A stretch of 64,000 nt of DNA from an uncultured Pelagibacteraceae bacterium (GTDB lineage: Bacteria > Pseudomonadota > Alphaproteobacteria > Pelagibacterales > Pelagibacteraceae): assembly GCA_902536085.1 (NCBI GenBank), contig CACAWF010000002.1:17226-81225 (forward strand), written 5' to 3'. A program made the translations under genes and the position numbers. Below the pieces are notes generated by a model that had not been told where the DNA came from, made no database searches, and saw nothing but the letters and a program-made list of their open reading frames with translations. Of the stretch, positions 1 to 10,862 are shown piece after piece (the first letter of the stretch is position 1; every line of letters starts with the position of its first letter).

Positions 1-291
1 GTCTGTTCTGTTTTTTGCTATTGCTAATAACTTGGGAACCATTTTTTGATAGGTGACTTGATGTTCTTGTATATATATTTCTCCTTTTGAGTTTATGCTT
101 ATTGTCAAGGGTTCTTGATCATCCGGTAAGGAGTCTGCAGCAGACTCTGGTAAATCCACTTGAACTCCTACTGTTAATAATGGGGCTGTAACCATGAAAA
201 TGATTAAAAGAACTAACATGACATCTACAAATGGAGTGACGTTTATTTCACTCATTGGTTCGTTTTTAGAGCGATTAAAATTAAATGCCAT
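1..291 (-). CDS. tolR: ExbD/TolR family biopolymer transport protein (C-terminus truncated by window edge)
   Basis: Reverse translation MAFNFNRSKNEPMSEINVTPFVDVMLVLLIIFMVTAPLLTVGVQVDLP is a typical TolR/ExbD N-terminus; not in the ORF track because it runs off the edge. Confidence 0.93.
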   Translation of the reverse strand, partial: MAFNFNRSKNEPMSEINVTPFVDVMLVLLIIFMVTAPLLTVGVQVDLPESAADSLPDDQEPLTISINSKGEIYIQEHQVTYQKMVPKLLAIAKNRTD

Positions 292-294
292 TGA

Positions 295-975
295 TTAAAT
301 AATTGATAAAAATCTTTTAGAAAAATTTTCTATTTTTGAGAAATATCTTCGAGAGTCGCTGTTAAATTTGTTATAAGCTACAACTGCAGGTATCGCTGCA
401 AGCAGTCCAAGCGCTGTGGCAAACAAAGCTTCTGCTATTCCTGGCGCAACAATTGCAAGGCTTGTATTTCTTGATATTGCAATTGATTGAAAAGAATTCA
501 TTATACCCCAAACTGTGCCAAACAAACCTATGAACGGTGCAGTTGATCCTATTGTTGCGAGATAAGTAAAATTTTTTTCAACTTTTTTTAGTTCATTATC
601 TGTAGCGATTTCTAATATTCTTTCAACTCTTGCAGATTGAGTTGCAGATGATTGTCTCTTTGTTTTGATTAACTCTGCCATTGCTGCTTTAAATATTAGA
701 GTAGCAGGGTCTTTCGAATTCACTGGTAGATTATTGTTAAAACTTTCAGCAGATTTTGCTTTCCAAAATTTTTTTTCAAAATCCTCTGTTGATTTATTAA
801 TAGTCTTAAAAAGTTTGAATTTGTCAAATATTAATGCCCAGGAAAATATTGAACTAGCAATTAATAGAATTATTACAAATTTTACAACAAAGTCCGCGCG
901 TATAAAAAGACTCCAAAGTGTAAAATCAGAGGCCCCACCTAGACCCACTACTTGAGAAGCAATTTCTTGTTCCAT
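295..975 (-). CDS. tolQ: TolQ/ExbB MotA-type proton channel protein
   Basis: GSTAPFIGLFGTVWGIMNSF and GIAEALFATALGLLAAIPAVVAYN motifs; upstream of tolR. Confidence 0.93.
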   Translation of the reverse strand: MEQEIASQVVGLGGASDFTLWSLFIRADFVVKFVIILLIASSIFSWALIFDKFKLFKTINKSTEDFEKKFWKAKSAESFNNNLPVNSKDPATLIFKAAMAELIKTKRQSSATQSARVERILEIATDNELKKVEKNFTYLATIGSTAPFIGLFGTVWGIMNSFQSIAISRNTSLAIVAPGIAEALFATALGLLAAIPAVVAYNKFNSDSRRYFSKIENFSKRFLSII

Positions 976-1032
976 AAAAATTGATTACTTTTAGAATGTG
1001 TCATGAATTTGGCGTATTTTATTAAATTAATA

Positions 1033-1524
1033 CTAATTTTCCACTTTTAAACTAGTCTCATAATAGAATCTTGCAATTAAAATGGCATCAGTTTTATTTA
1101 CATCTTTTTTTTTAGATAGTTGGCTTGATAAAGAAGGGTACATTTCTATGACTTTTGTTCTGCTAGTGTCCTTTGAAGAATTTAAAAGCTCAAAATGTTT
1201 TTTCCATTTAGCAGGTCTTACAAAAAAAATTGGTAAATTCAAAGCAGCACATATTCCTTTAATTGCTCCAAAAGTTTGGCCAAAATTAAACATGCTAGTT
1301 ACTCCTTGGCCTGGCATTGCATTAACTTGCTCTACTATAACTGCAATTTCACTTTCAGTTTTAATATTCTCTTTAATTATATTTACTAATTGTGCGCTAT
1401 TCAGTTGCCTTTTATTTTTTTTTCCTTCTGCCATCACTGGCATATCAAATATTGCTAAAACTTTTTTATCTTCTAGTATTGCAATCGCTCCACTTAAACC
1501 AGGGTCTATACCTACAATCCTCAT
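1033..1524 (-). CDS. ruvC: Crossover junction endodeoxyribonuclease RuvC
   Basis: MRIVGIDPGLSGAIAIL N-terminal motif, VEQVNAMPGQGVTSMFNFGQTFG. Confidence 0.93.
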   Translation of the reverse strand: MRIVGIDPGLSGAIAILEDKKVLAIFDMPVMAEGKKNKRQLNSAQLVNIIKENIKTESEIAVIVEQVNAMPGQGVTSMFNFGQTFGAIKGICAALNLPIFFVRPAKWKKHFELLNSSKDTSRTKVIEMYPSLSSQLSKKKDVNKTDAILIARFYYETSLKVEN

Positions 1525-1528
1525 AAAT

Positions 1529-2251
1529 TTAACTTTCTAAAATTACATTTGTAAATATATTTTGCACATCATCTATTTCTTCAAGCAAGTTCAATACTTC
1601 GATCATTTTTTTTGTTTTTTCTTTATCCAACTTAAGGCCGCTTATAGCTCTCCATTCTATAGCAAAATAAGAAAAGCTGTCTATTTTCTTTTCTAGCTGA
1701 TTTTTGATTTTATAGAAATCTTCCTTTTCCGTAATTATTTCATGAATATCGCCAATATGTAAACAATCCTTTGCGCCCACGGTTGTTGCTATCTCAAAAG
1801 CATCTTCCTCGGATAGTTTACTTTTTTCAACATGAATAACTCCACAATTATTGAACAAATGGCTGGTCGAACCGGTCTCTCCTAGTCTTCCTCCATTTTT
1901 TTGTAAAACAGTTCTGATGTTTGATGCTGATCTATTTTTGTTATCAGTTAAAGTTTCAATGATCAGTGCGCTATTAAATGGTCCAAAACCCTCGTATCTT
2001 AAATTTTCATAATTTCTATCACCTACAATCTCTGATTTACTTATTGCTCTAGAAATATTACCTTTAGGCATATTAGCTTCTTTTGCTGATTGAATAGCTG
2101 CACGCAATCTTGGATTCATATCGGGATTTTTATCTCCAAGTTTTGCGGCTACAGTAATTTCCCTTGAAAGTTTTGAAAATATCTTAGATCTTTCTTTGTC
2201 TGCTCGACCTTTTTTATGTTTTATTCCCGCCCAATGTGAATGCCCAGCCAT
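1529..2251 (-). CDS. yebC: YebC/PmpR family DNA-binding regulator
   Basis: MAGHSHWAGIKHKKGRADKERSKIFSKLSREI signature. Confidence 0.96.
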   Translation of the reverse strand: MAGHSHWAGIKHKKGRADKERSKIFSKLSREITVAAKLGDKNPDMNPRLRAAIQSAKEANMPKGNISRAISKSEIVGDRNYENLRYEGFGPFNSALIIETLTDNKNRSASNIRTVLQKNGGRLGETGSTSHLFNNCGVIHVEKSKLSEEDAFEIATTVGAKDCLHIGDIHEIITEKEDFYKIKNQLEKKIDSFSYFAIEWRAISGLKLDKEKTKKMIEVLNLLEEIDDVQNIFTNVILES

Positions 2252-2256
2252 AATTG

Positions 2257-3060
2257 CTATTCTAGTGTTCCACCTATAATAACTCTTGAAACTTTTTTAG
2301 CTAATCCGGTTTCCTTATCTGCTTCAACTATTATTCCTGATAATGTTCCTTCACCAATAGATGGAAAATGTTTTAAGGCATCTTTGTCTTTAAAAAATCT
2401 TTTTATAGAGTTTTCTTTGTTCATCCCAATTACTGAATTATAGTCTCCACACATGCCTATATCAGTTTGATAAGCAGTGCCTTTATCTAAAATTCTTGTA
2501 TCTGCTGTAGGCACATGGGTATGCGTCCCTACCACACAGGTTGATGATCCATCAAAGAAATGGCCTATCGCCATTTTTTCACTTGTAATTTCTCCGTGAA
2601 AATCAACTATTAAAAAATCAACATTTTTTTTTAATTTGATTTTTTCACAAATATTTTTTGCTTCCTTAAAAACATCTTCAGTTTTTCTCATAAAGACGTT
2701 TCCCATCAAATTTACTACTCCAATTTTATATCTTTTATCTTTGGAGAAGAAAATTCCAAAACCTCTTCCTGGGGATCCTTGAATTAAATTTGCAGGTCTC
2801 AAGAGTCTGTTCTCTTTTTCAATATAAGAGGTTGTTTCTGCTTTATCCCATATGTGATTGCCAGAGGTGATTACATCAATTCCCTGAGAAAAAAATTCCT
2901 CTGCGATATTTTTTGTAATTCCTTTTCCATCGTCTGCAGCATTTTCCCCATTTATAACTGAGAATTCAATTTTATTTTTATCTATAATTTTAGAAAGATT
3001 TTTCCTTAAAGCTTTTCGGCCAGAGATTCCCATAACATCTCCTAATACTAAAATTTTCAT
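2257..3060 (-). CDS. YmdB-family metallophosphoesterase
   Basis: MKILVLGDVMGISGRKAL, NGENAADGKGIT-like, DFHGEITSEKMA, GTHTHVPTAD motifs. Confidence 0.9.
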   Translation of the reverse strand: MKILVLGDVMGISGRKALRKNLSKIIDKNKIEFSVINGENAADDGKGITKNIAEEFFSQGIDVITSGNHIWDKAETTSYIEKENRLLRPANLIQGSPGRGFGIFFSKDKRYKIGVVNLMGNVFMRKTEDVFKEAKNICEKIKLKKNVDFLIVDFHGEITSEKMAIGHFFDGSSTCVVGTHTHVPTADTRILDKGTAYQTDIGMCGDYNSVIGMNKENSIKRFFKDKDALKHFPSIGEGTLSGIIVEADKETGLAKKVSRVIIGGTLE

Positions 3061-3614
3061 TCTATAATTCCCTTTTCTGTGATTACGTAATCTAAATTAT
3101 AATCATTATTTTTTATCGGAAGGTTATGGTGTTTTTGAAAAGAAAAAGCAATACCGACCGTCAAAATATTCTTTTTATTGATTTTAATTTGATTATTTAA
3201 ATATTTATCATAAAAACCTTTGCCATAACCAAGTCTATTTTTATTTTTATCAAATGCTAATAAGGGAACTAAAGCTACATCTGGTATTTCTTTATGAGAT
3301 TTTATCGGTTCTGGAATTCCATATTTATTAATTTTTAATACATCGTTTTTTTTCCACCTGTAAAAGTTAATTGTATTGTTATTTTCAATTACTGGTAACA
3401 GGAAAATACATGTTCTAAAGTATTCAATTTCTATAATTCGCAAAAGATCCACTTCAAATGAAGAAGGAAAATATATAGAAATCTTAAGATTTCCTACTTT
3501 ATTTTTTTTTTTAAGTAATTTTATCAATGGATTGAAATAATTTGGACTGATTCTAAAATAGTTTTTTTTTCTTTTAAGAAAATATTGTTTTCTAATAAAA
3601 GCTTTTTTGTCCAT
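3057..3614 (-). CDS. 5-formyltetrahydrofolate cyclo-ligase family protein
   Basis: VPLLAFDKNKNRLGYGKGFYDKYL motif. Confidence 0.9.
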   Translation of the reverse strand: MDKKAFIRKQYFLKRKKNYFRISPNYFNPLIKLLKKKNKVGNLKISIYFPSSFEVDLLRIIEIEYFRTCIFLLPVIENNNTINFYRWKKNDVLKINKYGIPEPIKSHKEIPDVALVPLLAFDKNKNRLGYGKGFYDKYLNNQIKINKKNILTVGIAFSFQKHHNLPIKNNDYNLDYVITEKGIIE

Positions 3615-4061
3615 CTATTGAATTTTAGATAGAGATTCGGTATTTGAAATTATTTTTTCAAGAGATTGTGAAGTCTTGTCTAACATTGACTCATAAAGAC
3701 TATTGTTTTCTTCAATTGTTTTTTTAAAATTTTCCAATTCATCATTAAGTTTCTGAATTTCAATATCCTTGTCTTTTTTATAATCTATGGCTAATGACTT
3801 AATTTCCTTAAACTTATTCGAGATTTGATCTAATTTTATCTTTTGTTTTGTTACATTTTGTTTTAAATCAAAATATTCATCAATCAATTGGATAGTAGTT
3901 ATCAGTAAAAGCTTATTTTCCCCGATATTGCCAAGCTTTTCTTTCAACTCAGAATATTTTTTATCCAAAAATTTTGTTAATTTTTTCAGAGACTCCTCTT
4001 GCCCATCATCGCAAGAAAGTAGATAATCTTTATTATTAAACTTAATATTTACATTTGCCAT
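3615..4061 (-). CDS. zapA: Cell division protein ZapA
   Basis: MANVNIKFNNKDYLLSCDDGQEE... with C-terminal coiled coil; next to the cyclo-ligase gene. Confidence 0.83.
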   Translation of the reverse strand: MANVNIKFNNKDYLLSCDDGQEESLKKLTKFLDKKYSELKEKLGNIGENKLLLITTIQLIDEYFDLKQNVTKQKIKLDQISNKFKEIKSLAIDYKKDKDIEIQKLNDELENFKKTIEENNSLYESMLDKTSQSLEKIISNTESLSKIQ

Positions 4062-4372
4062 TTTTCAATTTCGTTTACTAGGTTTTCTGTTTCTTGACTT
4101 AGCTCATCTATTTCTTGGTTAAAATTTTCCTCTAATTTCGATCTTTTTTTTACCTCTAGTTGTAAATTTTTAATTTTTTCTTTTAAGTATTTATGCTCTC
4201 TAATTAATTCCTTATTTTTTTTTTCAATTTCTAGTTTTTGTCTTAATATTTCATTTTTTTCATTCTTAATTTTTTCTACTTCATATGTTGGTTGTGAATA
4301 AGTTAAAGATAGTGAATTAAGTTTACTAATTAATAGATTTAAATTTTTTTCTTTTTTTTCAATTATGCTCAT
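4049..4372 (-). CDS. Small coiled-coil protein
   Basis: Charged heptad-like sequence, overlaps zapA start. Confidence 0.6.
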   Translation of the reverse strand: MSIIEKKEKNLNLLISKLNSLSLTYSQPTYEVEKIKNEKNEILRQKLEIEKKNKELIREHKYLKEKIKNLQLEVKKRSKLEENFNQEIDELSQETENLVNEIEKWQM

Positions 4373-4429
4373 AAATATTTATATCATATTATTGATATAC
4401 ATACTCTAAGTCTATATAGGTAATTAAAA

Positions 4430-6412
4430 GTGAGCATTAATTTTAATCAACTATCTAATGCAGTAAGATTTTTATCAATCGACGCTGTTCAAAAAGCAAA
4501 TTCAGGTCATCCTGGAATGCCAATGGGTATGGCTGATGTAGCCACCGTTTTATTTAAATACCACCTCAGGTTTAATCCAAAAAATCCTGATTGGATTAAC
4601 AGAGATAGATTTATATTATCTGCCGGCCATGGCTCGATGTTGCTTTACTCTCTTTTGTACTTAACTGGTTATGAAAGTATTTCGATTGATGACATAAAAA
4701 ATTTTAGGCAATTGAATTCAATTTGCGCTGGACACCCTGAATATAAAAAAGGAACTGGAATTGAGACAACAACTGGTCCGTTAGGACAAGGATTAGCTAA
4801 TGCAGTTGGTATGGCAATAGCCGAAGAAATATTTAGAAAAAAATTTGGTCAAGCAGTTATTGATAATAAAACGTATGTGATCGCTAGTGATGGAGATTTA
4901 ATGGAAGGAATAAGTCACGAGGCGATGAGTTTAGCTGGTCATCTAAAATTAAAGAATTTGGTAGTATTTTTTGATAATAATAAAATTTCAATTGATGGTT
5001 CTACCTCATTAAGTGTCTCGGATAATTATAAAAAAAGATTTGAATCCTATGGATGGAGTTTTCAAGAAATCAATGGTCATAATGAAAAACAAATATCTAA
5101 AGCAATTACAAAAGCATCAAGATCAAAAAAGCCGACAATTATATCTTGTAAAACTATAATAGGTTTTGGTTCACCAAATAAATCTGGTAAGGCTTCTTCT
5201 CACGGTTCTCCTCTTGGTGATGATGAAATATCTTTAGTTAGAAAGAAGCTTAAGTGGAATAGTCAACCATTTGAAATTCCCCAAGAAATCTTAAATGAGT
5301 GGAGAGAAATAGGAAAAAGAGGTGATCAATTAGAATTTCAATGGCTTGAAAAATTAAATAAAAAAAACCCTAAAATTAAAAACGAGATTACTAAAGTTTC
5401 TGAAAATTTTGATTTTGCAAATTTGGAAAAATTAATTTTAGAGGAAAAAGAAATACATTTTGAAACTAAACCTAGTTTAGCAACGCGGCAATGTTCAATG
5501 AGCGCAATAGAAAAAATTTCAACTTTTCTTCCGCAGTTAATTGGTGGTTCAGCAGATTTGAGTGGATCAAATAATACAAAAACAAATAATTCTAAGATTA
5601 TTAACAGTAAAAACTTTAACGGTAACTATATACATTACGGTGTCAGAGAACATGGTATGGCTGCTATAATGAATGGTTTGGCCCTTTATGGTGGATTAAT
5701 ACCTTATGGGGGAACGTTTTTAATATTCTCAGATTATTGCAAACCATCTATCAGACTTTCTGCTTTAATGGGCCTGAAAGTAATCTATATTTTTTCACAT
5801 GATTCTATTGGTCTTGGTGAAGATGGTCCAACTCATCAACCCATTGAACAACTTGCTGGTTTGAGAGCTATTCCAAATTTAAATGTATTTAGACCCGCAG
5901 ATATTAATGAAACTCTTGAATGTTGGGAGATAGCTTTAAAAAGTAATAACACCCCAAGTGCCATTGCTTTATCAAGGCAAAAAGTTCCCTACATAAATCC
6001 TAATAACTCTAGAGTAAATAAATGTGAAAAAGGAGCTTATACGGTAAATATAACATCACATGAAAGCAAAGTAACTTTAGTAGCTTCTGGCACTGAAGTG
6101 GAGCTGGCCTTAAAAGTTCAAGATAGGCTTAAAGAAAATAATATTCATTCAAAGGTGGTCTCGATGCCTTGTATGGAGCTTTTTGATAAACAGCCTGAAG
6201 ATTACCGTAAAGATATTTTGGAAGAAAATTCGTTAATTGTAACATTAGAAGCTGGAAGTATTATGTCTTGGCAAAAATATATTAAAGATAAGGGTATTAG
6301 TTTAGGTATAGATAAATTTGGCGAGAGCGCCCCATATAAAGAAGTTTACAAATATTTTAAACTATCAGAAGAAGATATAACAAATTTTATTCAAAAAAAA
6401 TTGAGAGAGTAA
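4430..6412 (+). CDS. tkt: Transketolase (full length)
   Basis: [29 protein letters not shown]-like TPP motif, [21 protein letters not shown]. Confidence 0.97.
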   Translation: MSINFNQLSNAVRFLSIDAVQKANSGHPGMPMGMADVATVLFKYHLRFNPKNPDWINRDRFILSAGHGSMLLYSLLYLTGYESISIDDIKNFRQLNSICAGHPEYKKGTGIETTTGPLGQGLANAVGMAIAEEIFRKKFGQAVIDNKTYVIASDGDLMEGISHEAMSLAGHLKLKNLVVFFDNNKISIDGSTSLSVSDNYKKRFESYGWSFQEINGHNEKQISKAITKASRSKKPTIISCKTIIGFGSPNKSGKASSHGSPLGDDEISLVRKKLKWNSQPFEIPQEILNEWREIGKRGDQLEFQWLEKLNKKNPKIKNEITKVSENFDFANLEKLILEEKEIHFETKPSLATRQCSMSAIEKISTFLPQLIGGSADLSGSNNTKTNNSKIINSKNFNGNYIHYGVREHGMAAIMNGLALYGGLIPYGGTFLIFSDYCKPSIRLSALMGLKVIYIFSHDSIGLGEDGPTHQPIEQLAGLRAIPNLNVFRPADINETLECWEIALKSNNTPSAIALSRQKVPYINPNNSRVNKCEKGAYTVNITSHESKVTLVASGTEVELALKVQDRLKENNIHSKVVSMPCMELFDKQPEDYRKDILEENSLIVTLEAGSIMSWQKYIKDKGISLGIDKFGESAPYKEVYKYFKLSEEDITNFIQKKLRE

Positions 6413-6421
6413 TAAAAATAG

Positions 6422-7612
6422 ATGGGTGAAATAAACTTCTTTCCTGAAGATTTAGAAATTAAAGATTTAAAAATAATCCTCAGATTAGATTTAAATGTAC
6501 CTATTAAAAATAAGATTATAACAGACGATACCAGAATAACTTTATGCCTTCCGTTTATAAATAGATTAATAGAAAAAGAAGCAAAAATTATAATTATCAG
6601 CCACTTAGGTCGACCAAAAGGAATTAATATTCCAGAATTATCTTTGATACCAATCTATAAATATCTTAAAGATGTATTAAAAACTAATGTGTATTTTTTT
6701 AGAGGAAGTTTTGATAACGAAACCAACGAAAAATTTTCTCACTTAAAAAGAGGCGAAGTAATCCTTATAGAAAACATAAGATTTTTTAAGGAGGAAACTG
6801 ATGATGATCAAGATTTTGCAAAAAAATTAGGTTCACTTGGGGATATTTACATTAACGATGCATTTTCATGTTCTCATAGGAAGCAGGCTTCAATACATAA
6901 TATAACAAAATTTATTAAGAAAAGTTATGCTGGTCCGCTATTAAAGAAGGAAATAACGGCAATTAACTTTGTTATAAAAAATAAAAAAGAACCAGTCACT
7001 TGCATTATAGGTGGATCTAAAATTTCAACAAAAATTAATGTTATTTTTAGTCTAATAAAAAAAGTTAATAACCTTATAATCGTTGGGGCAATGGCTAATA
7101 ATTTCTTTGTTTATAAAAATTTTAAAATTGGAAAATCATTAATTGAGGGAGATACTAATAAGATAATTAAAGATATTTATAAAAAAGCGGAGTTAAATAA
7201 TTGTGAGATATTTATACCAGAAGATTGCATGGTGGGGACAGATTTTGATGGAAATGGAAAAAACAAAAACCTTGATGAGATATTAGACAACGAGATAATT
7301 TTAGATATAGGTTGTAATACTATCAAAAATATTCAAAAAAAGATTAGTGAGTCTAATACGGTTTTATGGAATGGTCCAGCTGGGTATTTTGAAAATAAAA
7401 ATTTTTCAAGAGGCACTACATCTATTGCAGAAAATATCTCCAAATATACTATTGAAAGATCATTAATATCTGTTCTTGGAGGCGGTGACACTCTAGCTGC
7501 AGTTAATAAAATTAATAACAAACTTTCTTTCTCACACTTATCAACAGCAGGAGGGGCATTTTTGGAGTACTTAGAAGGAAAAGACTTGCCTGGTATTAGT
7601 GTTTTAAAATAA
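6422..7612 (+). CDS. pgk: Phosphoglycerate kinase
   Basis: LRLDLNVPIKN, SHLGRPKG, NDAFSCSHRKQASI, LGGGDTLAAV. Confidence 0.96.
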   Translation: MGEINFFPEDLEIKDLKIILRLDLNVPIKNKIITDDTRITLCLPFINRLIEKEAKIIIISHLGRPKGINIPELSLIPIYKYLKDVLKTNVYFFRGSFDNETNEKFSHLKRGEVILIENIRFFKEETDDDQDFAKKLGSLGDIYINDAFSCSHRKQASIHNITKFIKKSYAGPLLKKEITAINFVIKNKKEPVTCIIGGSKISTKINVIFSLIKKVNNLIIVGAMANNFFVYKNFKIGKSLIEGDTNKIIKDIYKKAELNNCEIFIPEDCMVGTDFDGNGKNKNLDEILDNEIILDIGCNTIKNIQKKISESNTVLWNGPAGYFENKNFSRGTTSIAENISKYTIERSLISVLGGGDTLAAVNKINNKLSFSHLSTAGGAFLEYLEGKDLPGISVLK

Positions 7613-7621
7613 ATAATTGCT

Positions 7622-8638
7622 ATGACACTGAATGAAATTGCAAAAAAAATGTGTGCTGGAGGAAAAGGTATCCTTGCTGCAGATGAAAGTACAGGAACAA
7701 TAGCTAAAAGGTTTAAAAGTATTAATGTTGAGAATATAGAAAAAAATCGACTAATTTTTAGACAAACTCTTTTTAATTCAAGTGCTATGAAAGATTTTAT
7801 TGGTGGAGTAATTTTATTTGATGAAACGATTAGGCAAAAAACTAGTTTGGGTATTTCAATTCCAGAATTAATTTCTAAACATGGCGCTGTACCAGGTATC
7901 AAGGTTGATAAAGGCGCGAAAAGTCTTGCAGGATCTAGTGATGAAACTGTGACAGAAGGCCTAGATGGTTTAAGAGAAAGATTGAGGGAATACTATGATT
8001 TAGGTGCAAGGTTTACGAAATGGAGAGCGGTATATAAAATCTCAAATAAATTTCCATCAGCACAATCAATTAAATCTAATGCACATGCATTAGCAAGATA
8101 CGCTGCTTTAGTTCAGGAAGCAAAAATGGTGCCGATAGTTGAACCAGAAGTCTTAATGGATGGTTCACATAATATCGATAAATGCTATCAAGTTACAACA
8201 GATGTACTCAATGAGTGCTATAACGAACTAGAAATTCATAAAGTTGATTTGAAAGGAACTGTTCTTAAACCTAATATGATTATACCTGGCTCAGAGTGTG
8301 AAATTAAATCTAGTGCTGAGGAAATTGCTAGAAAAACTTTAGATTGTTTGAAAAAAAATGTACCAGCAGAAGTTCCAGGCATAGCTTTTTTATCTGGCGG
8401 ACAGTCAGAAATAGAGTCTAGTAAAAACTTAAATGAAATTAATAAAATTAATGATACTAATTTTTTAATTACTTTCTCTTACGGTAGAGGATTGCAAGCT
8501 AGTGCATTAAAAGAATTTGGAAAAAATCAAGAAAATATAGAAAATATCCAAAAAGCTTTCAACCATAGGGCTAAAATGAATGGCCTATCATCTAAAGGGG
8601 AATGGTCAGAAGAATTAGAGAAAGAATTCGCGGCCTAA
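7622..8638 (+). CDS. Class I fructose-bisphosphate aldolase
   Basis: GKGILAADESTGTIAKRF, EPEVLMDGSHNI, FLSGGQSE. Confidence 0.95.
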   Translation: MTLNEIAKKMCAGGKGILAADESTGTIAKRFKSINVENIEKNRLIFRQTLFNSSAMKDFIGGVILFDETIRQKTSLGISIPELISKHGAVPGIKVDKGAKSLAGSSDETVTEGLDGLRERLREYYDLGARFTKWRAVYKISNKFPSAQSIKSNAHALARYAALVQEAKMVPIVEPEVLMDGSHNIDKCYQVTTDVLNECYNELEIHKVDLKGTVLKPNMIIPGSECEIKSSAEEIARKTLDCLKKNVPAEVPGIAFLSGGQSEIESSKNLNEINKINDTNFLITFSYGRGLQASALKEFGKNQENIENIQKAFNHRAKMNGLSSKGEWSEELEKEFAA

Positions 8639-8643
8639 TACCT

Positions 8644-9246
8644 TTGAAGAAACTAGTATACTTAATTTCACCTAGTAAAATTGATCGGAATTTCTACGCA
8701 AGTTTAGACAAAGTATTGTCTTTTAAAAACGTGAAATTTTTTCAATTAAGGATAAAAAATGTTAGTCAAAAAAAACTTCTTATTATCTCACGGAAAATTA
8801 AAAAAATTACAACTAAACATAAAGTAAAATTTATTATTAATGATTATTTTACTTTTACCTCTAAAATTAAAGCTGATGGTTGTCATATGGGGCAACTTGA
8901 TGGATCATTTAAAGTTGCTAGAAAAAAACTCAAAGGTAAGATTTTAGGAATTACATGTCATAATTCAAAAATACTTGCTAACAATGCTATTGAGAATAAA
9001 GCTGATTATATAGCTTTTGGCTCATTTTTTAAATCAAGCCTTAAACCAAGTGCTAAAAAAGCAAATTTAAATATTTTAAAATGGGCAAAAAAAAATATAA
9101 AAAAACCAATTGTAGCAATTGGAGGTATTAATAATACTAATTATAAAAAATTGGTAAACGCAGGTGCAAAATATATTGCATTATCAAGTTTTATTTGGGA
9201 TAACCCGGAATTAATACCTGACGAAGCGATTAGAAAATTTAAATGA
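8644..9246 (+). CDS. Thiamine phosphate synthase-like protein (ThiE/TenI TIM barrel)
   Basis: IINDYFTFTSKIKADGCHMGQLDG, ADYIAFGSFFKSSLKP, PIVAIGGINNTN; TTG at 8644 just after the aldolase stop is my preferred start, the ORF-track ATG at 8602 overlaps aldolase. Confidence 0.82.
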   Translation: MKKLVYLISPSKIDRNFYASLDKVLSFKNVKFFQLRIKNVSQKKLLIISRKIKKITTKHKVKFIINDYFTFTSKIKADGCHMGQLDGSFKVARKKLKGKILGITCHNSKILANNAIENKADYIAFGSFFKSSLKPSAKKANLNILKWAKKNIKKPIVAIGGINNTNYKKLVNAGAKYIALSSFIWDNPELIPDEAIRKFK

Positions 9247-9806
9247 AAATAACGGCTAATGAAATAAAACCTGGAATGATAATAGAACATAAGAATGACT
9301 ATTGGAATGTTCTAAAAACTCAACATGTTAAACCTGGGAAAGGTGGAGCTTTTAATCAAGTAGAATTGAAAAGCGTTGTAAAAGGAACAAAATTAAACGA
9401 AAGGTTTAGATCAAGTGAAACTATAGAAAAAGCAGAGGTGGATGAAAAAAAGTTTAACTTTTTGTACATAGATGGTGAGAACTGTCATTTTATGGATAAC
9501 TTAACTTTTGAACAAGTAGAAATACCTAAATCTATAACTGGTGAACAATATAAACTCCTAAAAGAAAATTTAGAAGTTACCATTTCATTTATGGAAGAAA
9601 AACCGATATCGATCGGGTTACCAAATAACATTGAATGTATAATTGAAGCAACTGATGCTGCAATAAAGAACCAAACAGCATCATCTTCTTATAAGCCTGC
9701 AATACTTGATTGCGGTATTAAAATAAATGTTCCACCTTTTATTGAAAGTGGAGAAAAAATTTTAATAGATACACGAACATTAGAATACGTAAAAAGAGTA
9801 AATTAA
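9243..9806 (+). CDS. efp: Elongation factor P
   Basis: MKITANEIKPGMIIEHKNDYWNVLKTQHVKPGKGGAFNQVELK. Confidence 0.95.
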   Translation: MKITANEIKPGMIIEHKNDYWNVLKTQHVKPGKGGAFNQVELKSVVKGTKLNERFRSSETIEKAEVDEKKFNFLYIDGENCHFMDNLTFEQVEIPKSITGEQYKLLKENLEVTISFMEEKPISIGLPNNIECIIEATDAAIKNQTASSSYKPAILDCGIKINVPPFIESGEKILIDTRTLEYVKRVN

Positions 9807-10606
9807 TGAGATTAAATTCTCCAAAAATGAACGTGATAATCAAAGCATGTATGAAAGCTGCAAAATCCTTAATTAGAGATTTTGGTGAAATTGAAAATTT
9901 GCAAGTTTCTACTAAAGCTCCAGGAGATTTTGTTACTTCAGCTGATAAAAGAACAGAAAAAATTCTCATTGAGGAATTACAAAAAGCAAATGCAGATTAT
10001 GGAATTGTTTCAGAAGAAGCTGGTTTGATAAATAAATCAAATAATAAAAATAAGTGGATCATTGACCCGATTGATGGAACTATGAATTTTCTAAATGGTG
10101 TTCCCCAATTTGCTATTTCTATAGGTTATGAGGAAGATCAAGAGATAAAATGTGGAGTAATATTTAATCCGGTGACGAATGAAATGTTTTGTGCAGAAAA
10201 GGGAAACGGCGCCTACTTAAATAATTCTAGAATAAGAGTTTCGAATAAAAAAAAAATTATTGATAGTTTGTTAGTCACAGGTGGTCCTAAATACGCAAGC
10301 GATATAAAAGAGAAAATTTTTTCAGAATATGTAGAAGTTTCAAAAAACGTTTCAAATGTTAGAAAATTTGGAAGTGCAGCTCTTGATATGGCTTATGTGG
10401 CGTCTGGAAGGTTTGATGGATATTGGCAAAGAGAATTAAACTATTGGGACATTGCTGCAGGTATTGTTATAGTCAAAGAAGCTGGTGGCTTTGTAAATTT
10501 TTTTGATGAAGATAATAAAAACCCTTTGAAAAAGAACATAATCGCTAGTAATGCAAACATTCATGAGGATTTAATAGGCATGATATCTAAAAAATATATT
10601 GAGTAA
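9806..10606 (+). CDS. suhB: Inositol monophosphatase family protein (SuhB-like)
   Basis: WIIDPIDGTMNFLNGVPQFAISIG and YWDIAAGIVIVKEAGG motifs. Confidence 0.93.
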   Translation: MRLNSPKMNVIIKACMKAAKSLIRDFGEIENLQVSTKAPGDFVTSADKRTEKILIEELQKANADYGIVSEEAGLINKSNNKNKWIIDPIDGTMNFLNGVPQFAISIGYEEDQEIKCGVIFNPVTNEMFCAEKGNGAYLNNSRIRVSNKKKIIDSLLVTGGPKYASDIKEKIFSEYVEVSKNVSNVRKFGSAALDMAYVASGRFDGYWQRELNYWDIAAGIVIVKEAGGFVNFFDEDNKNPLKKNIIASNANIHEDLIGMISKKYIE

Positions 10607-10634
10607 TAACAATTATTAATATAAGACTCCGTTC

Positions 10635-10859
10635 ATGAAAAAAAACTTACACCCAAACTATCATAAAATTAAAGTTGTAATGACCGATGGTTCAGAATTT
10701 GAAACAAGATCAACTTGGGGAAAAGAAAATGATACATTGAAACTTGACATAGACCCAAAGTCCCATTTTGCATGGACAGGCGGAGCTCAAAAAATTTTAG
10801 ATAAAGGAAGAGTGAGTAAATATAATAAAAAATTTAGTAATCTAAGAACGAAAAAATAA
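10635..10859 (+). CDS. rpmE: 50S ribosomal protein L31
   Basis: [29 protein letters not shown]; no zinc-binding CxxC. Confidence 0.93.
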   Translation: MKKNLHPNYHKIKVVMTDGSEFETRSTWGKENDTLKLDIDPKSHFAWTGGAQKILDKGRVSKYNKKFSNLRTKK

Positions 10860-10862
10860 CTT

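Noticed and set aside
665-955. Plus-strand ORFs opposite core genes (e.g. 665-955, 1082-1540, 7333-7902, 9739-9969, 12996-13247, 16582-16938)
   Set aside because: Antisense to well-supported genes, no recognisable family motifs; shadow ORFs
3600-3630. Looked for 6S RNA (ssrS), which often sits between zapA and the 5-formyl-THF cyclo-ligase gene
   Set aside because: The two genes abut (3614/3615), so there is no room for it
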